The notes under the pieces were generated by a model that made no database searches, was not told where the DNA came from, and was given only the letters and a program-made list of their open reading frames with translations. Positions 1-7,965 of a stretch of DNA of 34,433 bases are shown piece by piece. The stretch's first letter is position 1. Each line of letters starts with the position of its first letter. The DNA lies in assembly GCA_009693865.1 (NCBI GenBank), contig SHWL01000031.1, positions 1 through 34,433 of the forward strand, read 5' to 3'. The DNA comes from Acetobacteraceae bacterium (GTDB lineage: Bacteria; Pseudomonadota; Alphaproteobacteria; Acetobacterales; Acetobacteraceae). The translations under genes and the position numbers were made by a program.

Positions 1-155
1 GGGCATCAACAGCCTGGTTCAGGCCGCCAAGGCGAAGGCGCGTGGCTATCGCTCAACCCGAAATCTCAAAGCCATGGTCTATCTGATCGCAGGGAAGCTC
101 GATCTCAGGCTGCCAACGTGAATTCGTTACCACCCACTCCAAACAGCGAAGAGCC
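1..155 (+). mobile_element. Right end of an ISL3-type insertion sequence
   Basis: The window opens inside an insertion sequence whose transposase ends at 121. The presumed terminal inverted repeat runs back from 155: on the minus strand it begins GGCTCTTCGCTGTTTGGAGT, the form expected for ISL3-family ends. Immediately outside lies gaaatccg (156-163), a candidate 8-bp target duplication, which is the usual length for ISL3. The boundary falls exactly where the neighbouring comB-like protein stops looking like its family. The left end and second target copy are outside the window, so family and boundary rest on one end only. Confidence 0.75.
2..121 (+). CDS. Transposase, C-terminal end only (ISL3 type)
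   Basis: The last 39 codons of a transposase, cut by the window edge. The readable tail contains INSLVQAAKAKARGYRSTRN followed by MVYLIAGKLDL and a TGA stop at 119-121. This Ala/Lys/Arg-rich stretch followed by a Y-L-I-A-G-K motif is typical of the C-terminus of ISL3-family DDE transposases. No catalytic residue lies in the visible part. It is followed after 34 bases by the presumed right end of the element. Confidence 0.75.
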   Translation, partial: GINSLVQAAKAKARGYRSTRNLKAMVYLIAGKLDLRLPT

Positions 156-508
156 GAAATCCGTGAGCCATTGGGCGAGGGAAGCATGAGCATCGTTCCG
201 GGCGGGATTTCCACGAGGCTGACCGGAGACGAGCTGAATTGCCCCCCAGCCGCCCGGCGCCGTTGAGCCAATACCGCGCCCACTCTGTCCGCCTCAGCCT
301 GCGCGGTATCATTCGCGCCATGGGGAAAAGGCCAGACCGTCGCGCCCCTCGATACCGCCACGTCGACAGCAGTCGAGAATGACAACACGTCCACGATCAC
401 GAGCACGGCGACCCGGTCCCGCAAGGCCTCAATTCCGGCCAGCCCCCATTCAGTCAGCACCGGAGCCGTCTTCGTCTTTCCCTTACCGAACGCGGGCGCG
501 CCGCGCAA
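156..508 (-). pseudogene. 2-phosphosulfolactate phosphatase (ComB)-like, cut by IS insertion
   Basis: The N-terminal half of a ComB-family protein. ComB removes phosphate from 2-phosphosulfolactate in coenzyme M synthesis, but many bacteria without coenzyme M carry homologues of unknown role. The family-like parts are VLVIVDVLSFSTAVDVAVSR near residues 36-55 and LPSPNGSRIS near 109-118. Family members are about 230-250 residues long; here the similarity stops after about 118 residues, at the IS end, and the frame then runs antisense through the transposase to a stop at 53. The C-terminal half should lie beyond the IS, outside the window. The start is unsure: the longest frame begins with TTG at 508, while GTG at 460 gives a more family-like N-terminus. 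It follows the acyl-CoA dehydrogenase gene by 22 bases on the same strand and was probably co-transcribed with it. Confidence 0.7.
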
Positions 509-530
509 CCAATGCTCGCGTTTCGCCAGT

Positions 531-1667
531 TCAGAGCATGCGCTGTAAGATCAACTTCTGCACATCCGACGTGCCTTCATAGATCTGGCACACGCGCACA
601 TCGCGATAGATTCGTTCCACAGGATAATCGGCAAGGAACCCATAGCCGCCCAACGTCTGGATCGCGGCCGTGCAGACCGCTTCCGCGGTTTCCGACGCGA
701 AGAGTTTCGCCATGCAAGCCGCTTCCAGGGATGGCCGTCCCTCCGCCTTTAGCCGCGCCGCGTACAGCGTCAATTGCCTCGCCGCCTCCAGCTTCGTCTT
801 TGCATCGGCCAGACGGAATCCCACGGCCTGGAAGTCCACGATTTTGCCGCCGAACGCGGTCCGTTCCTTGGCATAGCCGATCGCATAGTCCAACGCGGCA
901 CGCGCCATGCCGACACTTTGCGCGGCGATGCCGATGCGGCCGCTTTCCAGAGTGGAGAGCGCGATCTTGTAGCCCTCCCCCTCGGCGCCGATGCGCTGAT
1001 CTTCCGGGATTTCAACATCCTCGAAACTCAGCGCGCAGGTGTCGGACGCTTTCTGGCCCAGTTTCGCTTCGGTCCTGGTGATCGAAAAGCCGGGGTGATT
1101 TTTTTCGATCACGAAACAGGAAATCCCGCGCTTGCCGGCCGACGGATCGGTCACCGCGAAGAATACCAGGCTGCCGGGATGCGTCGCGTTACTGATGAAC
1201 TGTTTCGATCCGTTGACGATATATTTATCGCCTTTCTTCACCGCCCGCGTGCGCAGGTTCGAGGCGTCCGAGCCTGCCTGCGGCTCGGTCAGGCCGAACG
1301 ATCCCACAGCCTCCCCGGTCGCCAGTTTCCGCAGCCACCGGTCCTTTTGCGCGTCCGTGCCGGAATTGGCGATCACGATGCAGGTGGGCGAGTTATGCAC
1401 CGACACCATCGTGGACACCGAGCCGTCGCCTGCCGCGATTTCCTCCAGCAGCAAGGCGTACGTGACCGGGTCGAGCTCGCTGCCGTCCCATTCCGCGGGC
1501 GTCGTGGCGCCAAACACGCCGAGCTCGCCGAGTTCGCGGATGATCTCCGGCTCGATCCGCCCCAACTTCTCCCGCTCAGCCGCAAGCGGCGCCAACCGCT
1601 CCTGGGAGAATTTCCGGATCATGTCGACGATGATGGTGTCGCCGTGCATGGGGAGACTGTCGGGCAT
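531..1667 (-). CDS. Acyl-CoA dehydrogenase (short/medium-chain type)
   Basis: A flavoprotein that introduces the alpha-beta double bond into acyl-CoA and passes electrons to electron-transferring flavoprotein. At 378 residues it has the normal family length. The three-domain pattern is visible: the helical N-domain, the middle FAD-binding stretch GSFGLTEPQAGSDASNLRT (about 122-140), and the C-terminal helical domain with the ERTAFGGKIVDFQAVGF signature. The catalytic base is the Glu of IYEGTSDVQKLIL (about residue 364), the position used by short- and medium-chain enzymes. The ATG at 1667 is preceded by CAGGAG at good spacing. It is transcribed away from the copper operon. Chain-length preference cannot be read from the sequence, and no thiolase or ETF gene is nearby. 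Confidence 0.93.
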   Translation of the reverse strand: MPDSLPMHGDTIIVDMIRKFSQERLAPLAAEREKLGRIEPEIIRELGELGVFGATTPAEWDGSELDPVTYALLLEEIAAGDGSVSTMVSVHNSPTCIVIANSGTDAQKDRWLRKLATGEAVGSFGLTEPQAGSDASNLRTRAVKKGDKYIVNGSKQFISNATHPGSLVFFAVTDPSAGKRGISCFVIEKNHPGFSITRTEAKLGQKASDTCALSFEDVEIPEDQRIGAEGEGYKIALSTLESGRIGIAAQSVGMARAALDYAIGYAKERTAFGGKIVDFQAVGFRLADAKTKLEAARQLTLYAARLKAEGRPSLEAACMAKLFASETAEAVCTAAIQTLGGYGFLADYPVERIYRDVRVCQIYEGTSDVQKLILQRML

Positions 1668-1845
1668 GGGAGGCTCCTGACGCTGGAGGGACCGGGCTAT
1701 GTAGCAGGAAGCGGCGGCGGGTCCAGACTTTGGCCGTGATGAATCACGGTTCGCGGAGGGGAGCCAAGCCGCAAATTCACCAGCCAGTCACCGCCTTGGA
1801 CGGAAACCATTGTCCTGCATCACGCGGCACGATAGATTTCGATCC

Positions 1846-2184
1846 ATGCGGCGGTTCGCGCGACGAGTGTTGATGATCCTGTGCATGCTCGCCCTGGTGG
1901 GCGGCAGCGCGATCAGCCTTGCCGCGTCCGTCGCGTCCTCCAGCCTTTGTGCCCATGAGCATGGCCACCATGGCGGTACGGTCCCGGCGCATCACGATCA
2001 CCAGGGCGCCGGATGCCTCGCATGCTGCCTGGGCGCGTGCTCAGCGGTGGCCGGCCTGCCGCCGCTGACATTCATCAATGCCGCCGCTGTCGCCGTCACG
2101 GCGGTGACCTGGTGGGAAGCTGGTGTTTCCCTCTCCGGCCGCGCGGTCGCGCCCGATCTCGCGCCACCCCGAACGACCGCCTGA
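1846..2184 (+). CDS. Small secreted His/Cys-rich protein, DUF2946-like, first gene of the copper operon
   Basis: A 112-residue protein with an N-terminal signal sequence: MRRFARR, then a hydrophobic run to about residue 30. A His-rich patch (HEHGHHGG... HHDHQG) is followed by a Cys pair region, GCLACCLGACS. The C-terminus, GRAVAPDLAPPRTTA, resembles the conserved tail of small proteins often found beside copper-resistance genes. Metal binding in the periplasm or membrane is a reasonable inference from the His and Cys residues, but no activity is known to me. I prefer the ATG at 1846 to the TTG at 1810, because it places the positively charged signal-peptide start at the N-terminus. It lies 147 bases upstream of the CusF-like gene on the same strand. 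Confidence 0.6.
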   Translation: MRRFARRVLMILCMLALVGGSAISLAASVASSSLCAHEHGHHGGTVPAHHDHQGAGCLACCLGACSAVAGLPPLTFINAAAVAVTAVTWWEAGVSLSGRAVAPDLAPPRTTA

Positions 2185-2331
2185 ACCAACCTCGTCGCCG
2201 TAAGGCCCGAGGTCTGGAAGAGCGTGTCCTGGCCTGACGCCGGCCCACGCGTTCAGCCGCCTTCGTACGGATCCAGCCGCTTTCACGTGTCCACGCCTCG
2301 GCGCGCCGTGACGGCCAGAAAGAGAACCACC

Positions 2332-2781
2332 ATGTCCCCTGTCATCTGTCGTCCGCTGGTACTCGCCAGCGTCATCCTCATTGCCTTGCCCGCATGCGCG
2401 GCTTCGCCACCTGCCCCAGCGGCACCGGCGGCCGTCGACCTCGGACCCTCATCTCGCGTGGCGGCGACGCGCATCGCTTTGGCTGGAGGCACCCCAGGAC
2501 CAAATCGCGCCGCCACCGTTCAGCTTGTCCATGATGGTGTCAGCGATACCCACGCGACCGCCACCGTGAACACCGTCGATCCCGCTCAGCGTAAAATCAA
2601 TCTGAGCCACGAACCGATTCCATCGATCGGATGGCCGGCGATGACGATGGACTTCGCCGTCGCGCCGTCGGTCGATCTCAGCCGCGTCAAGCCGGGGGCT
2701 CGCGTTGATTTCTCGATTCAAAAGGGCAAGGCCGGCATGTACGAGGTCCAGTCCGTCCAGCCAGCGGGAGCGAAACGATGA
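2332..2781 (+). CDS. CusF-like periplasmic copper-binding lipoprotein
   Basis: A 149-residue protein with a probable lipoprotein signal: a hydrophobic run ends in IALPAC with Cys22 as the likely lipid-attachment site. An Ala/Pro-rich linker leads to a C-terminal CusF-type domain. The segment LSHEPIPSIGWPAMTMDFAV contains His93, Trp101, Met104 and Met106, with exactly the spacing of the Cu(I)/Ag(I) ligands and cation-pi Trp of E. coli CusF (H36, W44, M47, M49). It probably carries or buffers periplasmic Cu(I) for the CopA oxidase encoded next. The stop overlaps the copA start as ATGA. Start choice: ATG 2332 gives a proper lipoprotein signal, while the longer frame from 2224 does not. No CusCBA efflux genes are in view. 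Confidence 0.85.
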   Translation: MSPVICRPLVLASVILIALPACAASPPAPAAPAAVDLGPSSRVAATRIALAGGTPGPNRAATVQLVHDGVSDTHATATVNTVDPAQRKINLSHEPIPSIGWPAMTMDFAVAPSVDLSRVKPGARVDFSIQKGKAGMYEVQSVQPAGAKR

Positions 2782-4454
2782 CATGCACGCCCCGATCGTT
2801 GGTTCACAGCGGTTCGGTGGTGAGCCGGCGCCGCTTTATTCAAGGCATTGCCACGGCCGGCTCGTTCGCGGTCAGCCCGCTCCATCGCGCGCTCGCCGCC
2901 GGTGGACCGCTTCTGACCGGCCGCGACTTCGCGCTGGAAATCGGGCCGGTACCCGTGAACATTACCGGCCGGCCGATGACCGCCATCGGCGTCAATGGTC
3001 AGGTGCCCGCTCCCATCTTGCGCTGGCGAGAGGGCGATACGGTCACGCTTGCCGTCACCAACCGGCTTTCCGAGCCAAGCTCGATCCATTGGCATGGCAT
3101 TCGCACACCCACGCACATGGACGGCGTGCCGGGTTTCAGCTTCGCCGGAATCGCGCCCGGCGAGACCTTCACCTACAGGTTTCCCGTCCCCCAAAGCGGC
3201 ACCTATTGGTATCACGGCCATTCGGGATTTCAGGAACAGAGCGGCCTCTACGGCGCGATCGTCGTCGAGCCGCGCGCCGGCTACGCGCAGGCGTTCGATC
3301 GCGATTATGTCGTTCTGTTGTCCGACTGGACTGACGAACGTCCCGAAACGATTGTCAGCAATCTTAAGTTCCAGAGCGATTACTATAATTTCGGGAAACG
3401 AACGGTTGGAGCCTTTTTCGACGATGTACGGCGGAATGGTCTGGCCTCGACGGTTTCGAATCGCCTGGAATGGGGCGAAATGCGGATGAGCCCGACCGAC
3501 ATCCTCGATGTCACGGGTGCGACGTACACCTACCTCGTTAATGGACAGCCGCCCGCCAGCAATTGGACCGCGCTTTTTCGTCCCGGCGAGCGCGTGCGCC
3601 TTCGCTTCATCAATGGCTCCTCGATGAGTATTTTCGATGTACGCATCCCGGGTTTGAAACTCACCGTCGTTCAGGCCGATGGGAACGATGTCGAACCCGT
3701 CGCCGTCGATGAATTTCGCATTGGCACAGCCGAAACGTACGATGTGATCGTGCAACCCAACACCGATCAGGCTTTCACCATCTTCGCGCAGGCGACCGAC
3801 CGGAGTGGGTTCGCGCGAGGCACGCTCGCGCCGCGCGGGGGCATGACCGGGCCGGTACCACCGCTCGATCCGCGTCCACTGCGCACCATGGCGGATATGG
3901 GCATGGGCGGCATGGACCATCGCGGCATGAAAATGGACAGCCCCACCGGGGCGCCGAAGCTGGGCGTCGCGGTCGATAACATCGCGATGATGCCCCAGGC
4001 GCGTCTCGATGAGGCCGGGACCGGTCTCGACGGCAATGGACGGCGTGTTTTGCGCTACACCGATCTGCGCGCGCTCCGGCCAGGCAACGACAAGCGGCCG
4101 CCTTCACGCGAAATCGAGCTGCATCTCACCGGCAACATGCAGCGCTTTATCTGGGGGTTCGACGGCCGGAAATTCTCGGAGGCAGAGCCGATCGAGCTCA
4201 AACGCGGCGAGCGCGTTCGCTTCGTGCTCATCAACGACAGCATGATGGAACATCCCATCCATTTGCATGGTTTGTGGAGCGAGCTCGACAACGGCCAGGG
4301 CGCGTTCCGTCCTTTTAAGCACACCATTCTGGTGAAACCTGGTGAAAGACTAAGCTTTCTCGTCACGGCCGATGAGCCTGGGCGGTGGGCTTTTCATTGC
4401 CACCTTCTCTATCACATGGAGATGGGCATGTTCCGCGAGGTGCATGTGTCATGA
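2778..4454 (+). CDS. copA: CopA-family multicopper oxidase (copper resistance)
   Basis: A periplasmic three-cupredoxin oxidase of 558 residues, probably oxidising Cu(I) to the less toxic Cu(II). The Tat signal SRRRFIQ (16-22) implies folded, copper-loaded export. Copper ligands are all present: HWHG (104-107), HGHSG (146-150), HPIHLHG (492-498) and FHCHLLYHMEMGM (539-551), with Cys541 as the type 1 ligand and Met551 as the probable axial ligand. A Met/His-rich stretch, MADMGMGGMDHRGMKM (around 371-390), is a CopA-style extra copper-binding loop, shorter than the repeats in Pseudomonas CopA. It overlaps the CusF-like gene upstream and copB downstream by ATGA, so translational coupling is likely. 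No CopRS regulator lies in the window. Confidence 0.93.
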   Translation: MTCTPRSLVHSGSVVSRRRFIQGIATAGSFAVSPLHRALAAGGPLLTGRDFALEIGPVPVNITGRPMTAIGVNGQVPAPILRWREGDTVTLAVTNRLSEPSSIHWHGIRTPTHMDGVPGFSFAGIAPGETFTYRFPVPQSGTYWYHGHSGFQEQSGLYGAIVVEPRAGYAQAFDRDYVVLLSDWTDERPETIVSNLKFQSDYYNFGKRTVGAFFDDVRRNGLASTVSNRLEWGEMRMSPTDILDVTGATYTYLVNGQPPASNWTALFRPGERVRLRFINGSSMSIFDVRIPGLKLTVVQADGNDVEPVAVDEFRIGTAETYDVIVQPNTDQAFTIFAQATDRSGFARGTLAPRGGMTGPVPPLDPRPLRTMADMGMGGMDHRGMKMDSPTGAPKLGVAVDNIAMMPQARLDEAGTGLDGNGRRVLRYTDLRALRPGNDKRPPSREIELHLTGNMQRFIWGFDGRKFSEAEPIELKRGERVRFVLINDSMMEHPIHLHGLWSELDNGQGAFRPFKHTILVKPGERLSFLVTADEPGRWAFHCHLLYHMEMGMFREVHVS

Positions 4455-5218
4455 GTGCCAAGCGTATCCTTTACTTCGCCGGGCTTCTCTTTGGGACCGC
4501 GACCTCGGCGCTGGCACAGAGCCCTCAAAAGCCGCTCATGTCCACCGCCATGGATCACAGCGCCGCGATGACGGACATGAACGACAATGGCGTTTTCGCC
4601 CATGCGCTTCTCGATCAGGCCGAGGGCCGCATTGGCGGTGGCCAGAATGGTTTTCGATGGCAGGGCCAGGCCTGGATCGGTACCGATTACAATAAGCTTT
4701 GGCTTAAATCCGAGGGTTTTGCCCGTGGCAAAGGCGGTATCGAGGACGGCCGGCATGAACTGCTCTTTGACCGGGCGATCACGACCTTTGCCGATTTGCA
4801 GGCGGGCGTGCGCACCGATCGGGATTCCGCCCGAGGCCGCACATGGGTGGCGCTCGGCGTCCAAGGACTGGCACCGCTCTTCTTCAACTATGAAGCAACG
4901 GCCTATTTGAGCGACGGGGGACACGCGGCGCTGCGCTTTTCGGTTTCGTACGATCTTCTCATCACGCAACGTCTGATCTTGCAACCGGAAGTCGAATTGA
5001 ATTTCCATGGTAAGGCCGATCCCGGCCGTGGGGTTGGCGCGGGCCTCTCCGATATCGATGCTGGAATCAGACTACGTTACGAGGTCACGCGCAAATTCGC
5101 TCCGTATGTGGGTGTCGCTTATGTCGGACGATTCGGCCAAACCGCGAGCTTTGCCCGCCGCGAAGGCGAGGCTGCGGCCGCGGTGCAATTCGTTTTCGGC
5201 ATCAGGAGTTGGTTCTGA
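4451..5218 (+). CDS. copB: CopB-family outer-membrane copper resistance protein
   Basis: A 255-residue protein starting at the ATG that overlaps the copA stop, with a signal peptide ending near SALAQ. A short Met/His stretch (MSTAMDHSAAMTDMND) precedes the conserved domain, starting around GQNGFRWQGQAWIGTDYNKLWLKSEG in pieces. Alternating strands such as LQAGVRTD, WVALGVQGLAP, YEATAYLS, LILQPEVELNF and the terminal VQFVFGIRSWF indicate a small beta-barrel, consistent with outer-membrane location and a terminal aromatic residue. CopB is known to be needed for full CopA-dependent copper resistance, though its molecular role is poorly defined. The N-terminal Met/His stretch is much shorter than in Pseudomonas CopB. 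The stop overlaps the next start by one base. Confidence 0.9.
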   Translation: MSAKRILYFAGLLFGTATSALAQSPQKPLMSTAMDHSAAMTDMNDNGVFAHALLDQAEGRIGGGQNGFRWQGQAWIGTDYNKLWLKSEGFARGKGGIEDGRHELLFDRAITTFADLQAGVRTDRDSARGRTWVALGVQGLAPLFFNYEATAYLSDGGHAALRFSVSYDLLITQRLILQPEVELNFHGKADPGRGVGAGLSDIDAGIRLRYEVTRKFAPYVGVAYVGRFGQTASFARREGEAAAAVQFVFGIRSWF

Positions 5219-5811
5219 TGCGCACGGTTATTCTCACGCTGGCTACCGCGCTTGGGCTTGGCGTGCTTGGCGGTTTCACCTTTGTTTGGTTGGGCGTTTA
5301 CGACGTGGCTGCGACCACGCCCCACTGGCCCGTGACCTATTGGATAATGGAGACTGTCCGCACGCGCTCGGTCAAAACGCGGGCTGCCGGCATCGACCCG
5401 CCGCCCGGAATGACCAGCGAGGCAAATGTCATCGCTGGCACCGAGCATTACGCGGCCCATTGCGCGTCCTGCCATGGCGCGCCCGGAGTGCCGCGCGGCG
5501 ATATCGCGAAGGGGCTTTATCCGCGGCCCGCCGATCTCACGGATGTGGCGAAGCGCTACACACCGGGCGAACTGTTCTGGATCTTAAAGAACGGCATCAA
5601 AATGTCCGGCATGCCCGCCTGGAGCGATCACAGCGACGAGGAACTGTGGGTGACGGTCGCATTCCTTGAAAAGCTACCGGCGATGAGCCAGGCGGATTAC
5701 GCCAAACTCGTGATGCAAAGCATGATGGGTGGTGGCCGACATAATCATGGCGGCAACGATGATGCGGCAACGGACAAGGCGCCCGCGTCTCCTGACGGCC
5801 ATCGGCATTGA
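5218..5811 (+). CDS. Membrane-anchored class I c-type cytochrome at the end of the copper operon
   Basis: A 197-residue protein with an N-terminal hydrophobic anchor (about 3-28) and one c-type haem site, CASCH (82-86). The probable sixth ligand is Met132 in MSGMPAW. A His/Asp-rich tail (HNHGGNDD ... PDGHRH) is unusual for a plain cytochrome and may bind metal. The start is ATG 5218, sharing one base with the copB stop. The overlap with the operon suggests it accepts electrons from, or links to respiration, the copper oxidation by CopA; this is inference from position. Similar cytochromes downstream of copAB occur in other alphaproteobacteria as far as I recall. Confidence 0.85.
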   Translation: MRTVILTLATALGLGVLGGFTFVWLGVYDVAATTPHWPVTYWIMETVRTRSVKTRAAGIDPPPGMTSEANVIAGTEHYAAHCASCHGAPGVPRGDIAKGLYPRPADLTDVAKRYTPGELFWILKNGIKMSGMPAWSDHSDEELWVTVAFLEKLPAMSQADYAKLVMQSMMGGGRHNHGGNDDAATDKAPASPDGHRH

Positions 5812-5817
5812 TGTCAG

Positions 5818-5976
5818 AGCGTTTTCAATCGAGTTGCGTCGGGGGCCCCTCGTTCGTCATGGCACGGCTTGTCCGGGCCACCTGTTCCAGCACAGTTCCG
5901 CGACCGGTGGCCCGGACAAGCCGTGCCATGACGATTTGGAGAATACCGGCCCGAAGCAGCCTGATCGGAAATTACT
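5818..5976. repeat. Palindromic element A (28-bp arms, 23-nt loop, with outer inverted repeats)
   Basis: Seven bases after the cytochrome stop begins a nested palindrome. The inner part is a perfect 28-bp inverted repeat, 5855-5882 and 5906-5933, opening CGTCATGG and closing CCATGACG, around a 23-nt loop (5883-5905) ending CCGCGACC. Outside it, 5818-5841 (AGCGTTTTC...) and the complement of 5952-5976 (AGTAATTTCCGATCAGG...) form a weaker second inverted repeat. The element lies between convergent genes and could act as a bidirectional transcription stop, but its architecture is shared with element E (34333-34411) and its outer repeats with elements B and C, so it is more than a simple terminator. 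Confidence 0.9.
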
Positions 5977-5987
5977 TTATCCGCCGA

Positions 5988-6692
5988 TCATTGCCCCTTG
6001 GCCCAGGCGTCGTACCGGGCTTTGGTTACGGCGTTCGGGGGATACAGCCCGGGTAGCGGAACGCCTTTGTCCACTTCCGACATGATCCAGGCTTCCTGGC
6101 GTTCCTGTTCCGCCGCCTCGGTCGCGACAGCCTCGACCAGGGCCGCGGGGATGACAACGGCGCCATCGTCGTCGACCACAATGAGATCGTCCGGGAATAC
6201 CGCGACGCCGCCACAGCCGATCGGTTCGCCCCAACCGACGAATGTCAGGCCGGCGACGCTCGCAGGGGCGGCGACGCCCTGGCACCAGACGGGAAGGTTG
6301 GTGCCGAGAACACCGGCCACGTCTCGGACGACGCCATCGGTGATCAGCGCGGATACGCCGCGTTTGGCCATCCGTGCGCAAAGGATGTCGCCGAAAATCC
6401 CGGCATCGGTCACTCCCATCGCGTCCACCACTGCGATGCAGCCTTCCGGCATCGCCTCAATGGCGGCGCGGGTCGAGATCGGCGACGCCCAGGAGGCGGG
6501 GGTCGCGAGATCCTCGCGCGCCGGAACAAACCGCAGCGTGAAGGCCTTTCCAATTTGCCGTTTCAGCCCTGGGCGAATGGGTTTGGTGCCGCGCATCCAG
6601 ACGTTGCGAAGGCCCTTCTTCAAGAGGACGGTGGTGATGGTGGCCGTGGTGACACCTTCGAAGGCTTTGGCGAGTTCGGGATGGATGGTCAT
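5988..6692 (-). CDS. RraA-like protein (aldolase/RraA fold, COG0684)
   Basis: A 234-residue member of the RraA/4-hydroxy-4-methyl-2-oxoglutarate aldolase superfamily. The hallmark GDILCARMAKRGVSALITDG (101-120) followed by VVRD (121-124) carries the Gly-Asp loop and the Arg-Asp pair that bind substrate and divalent metal in the aldolases. RraA of E. coli is about 160 residues and inhibits RNase E; this longer form, with a C-terminal extension ending in YDAWAKGQ, is closer to the aldolase-like branch found in catabolic clusters. Substrate is unknown, and names such as dimethylmenaquinone methyltransferase used for this family are wrong. An MFS transporter gene follows upstream on the same strand (76-base gap), suggesting joint use in uptake and breakdown of a small acid. 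Confidence 0.8.
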   Translation of the reverse strand: MTIHPELAKAFEGVTTATITTVLLKKGLRNVWMRGTKPIRPGLKRQIGKAFTLRFVPAREDLATPASWASPISTRAAIEAMPEGCIAVVDAMGVTDAGIFGDILCARMAKRGVSALITDGVVRDVAGVLGTNLPVWCQGVAAPASVAGLTFVGWGEPIGCGGVAVFPDDLIVVDDDGAVVIPAALVEAVATEAAEQERQEAWIMSEVDKGVPLPGLYPPNAVTKARYDAWAKGQ

Positions 6693-6768
6693 GGTCTTTT
6701 CCGGGTTTTGAACTGGTGCGCGATTGTGCGCTGGGCCCCGAGGCGAGGCCAGAGGTCGCCATCCGAAG

Positions 6769-7965
6769 TCATCGACTGCCGTTTCGTTCGCCCGGCTTCT
6801 CCTGCGTTTCCGGCATCGCCAGCGCCACCAGCGTCACCGCGACCAGGCCTGCCGCCGCCAGCGCCCAGAACGCGGCCGCCCGGCCGAAATGGTCAGTCGT
6901 CCAACCCGCCACCGCCGAACTGACCGCCGTTCCCGCGCCACCCGCCAAACCGAGCAGGCTCAGGCACAACGTATAGTTCTTCCCACGGGTCAGGTCCGCC
7001 GCGACCAGCGGCATCATCACCCCGAACGCGGCGCCGCCCGCCCCCTCCAGCACCTGCACAGGCACCAGCACGTAGGGGTTGCGAACCGTCGCGAACAAAG
7101 CGCCCCGGATCGGCACGGTCGCGAAGCTGACCAGCAGCACCGTGCGGTGTCCCCACGTCTCCGCGACACGGCCAATCCAGGGAGAGATAAGAGCGACCAC
7201 GACCTGCGGCACGATCAGAAACGCCGCGATCACCAGGGCGCCGCGGGAGCCGAGGCGGGCCGTGACATCGACCGCGGCCAGTTGCAGAACCGCGATGCTG
7301 GCCACCTGAAACAGCGCGACACACAGCGCGTAAATCAGCAACCGGCGATCACGTAACAATGCGAATGGCGCGAAAAAACCTGGCTTCGCCTCGTCCGCGG
7401 GTTCCGGGGCGACCGGCGCCCTCTCCTGTCCGATCGCCCGTGCCGCCAGCAGCGCGGGCACCGTCAACAGCGCGGCCACAAAGAACGCGAGGCGTTGCGA
7501 CCCCAGGTATCCGCAAAGACCCATGACCGCCGCGCCCAGACCCGCGCCGATCGACCCATAGCGGCCATTGCGGCCGATCCGCTCACCCAGACCCTCGCGG
7601 CCCACAAGGCCAAGGCTGGTCGAGGCGATGATCGGGCCAAAGAACGACCCGGCGGCGGCCTGGATCACCATCGCCACCAGGATCGGCAAGCCACGCGGGA
7701 AAACCGCGAAGACCAGCGGCACAATCCCGGTCGCCACGATCCCGCAGTTCAATATGGTCCGGCGCCAGGGACCGAAGGCATCGACGATCAGGCCCGCCGG
7801 AACCGCCGATAGAATTCCAACGACGGTACTGATTGTCAGCACGACGCCAATGTGGGTCTGGGTCCAGGCCTGGCTGGTCAAATAGACCGGAACGAACGCG
7901 CCATAAGCCGACCCCATTCCCGCCAGCAGCAGGTTGAGCCCGTCCATCCCGCGATCTGGTTTCAT
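6769..7965 (-). CDS. MFS transporter
   Basis: A 398-residue major facilitator protein with the expected 12 hydrophobic segments. The first begins near LNLLLAGMGSAYGAFVPVYL, and the interior loop after helix 6 holds the charged PAPEPADEAKPGF-like stretch near residues 180-195. Motif A between helices 2 and 3 is weak (GLIVDAFGPWRR). The early helices, with YLTSQAWTQTHIGVVLTIS, resemble the sugar/drug exporter-like MFS_1 branch. Direction and substrate cannot be told. Its ATG overlaps the stop of the upstream PRC-barrel-like gene (ATGA), so the two are translated as a pair. It ends 76 bases before the RraA-like start. Confidence 0.88.
   Translation of the reverse strand: MKPDRGMDGLNLLLAGMGSAYGAFVPVYLTSQAWTQTHIGVVLTISTVVGILSAVPAGLIVDAFGPWRRTILNCGIVATGIVPLVFAVFPRGLPILVAMVIQAAAGSFFGPIIASTSLGLVGREGLGERIGRNGRYGSIGAGLGAAVMGLCGYLGSQRLAFFVAALLTVPALLAARAIGQERAPVAPEPADEAKPGFFAPFALLRDRRLLIYALCVALFQVASIAVLQLAAVDVTARLGSRGALVIAAFLIVPQVVVALISPWIGRVAETWGHRTVLLVSFATVPIRGALFATVRNPYVLVPVQVLEGAGGAAFGVMMPLVAADLTRGKNYTLCLSLLGLAGGAGTAVSSAVAGWTTDHFGRAAAFWALAAAGLVAVTLVALAMPETQEKPGERNGSR

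Noticed and set aside
2718-3920. A 400-codon frame antisense to copA
   Set aside because: It mirrors the multicopper oxidase codons, overlaps the whole real gene and shows no domain.
5818-5976. Element A as a CRISPR or tandem repeat
   Set aside because: There is only one inverted pair and no regularly spaced direct repeats; no cas genes are present.
5729-6085. Open frames of 80-120 codons running through element A
   Set aside because: They arise because the palindrome lacks stops in some frames; they overlap the cytochrome and RraA-like genes and have no ribosome site or family resemblance.
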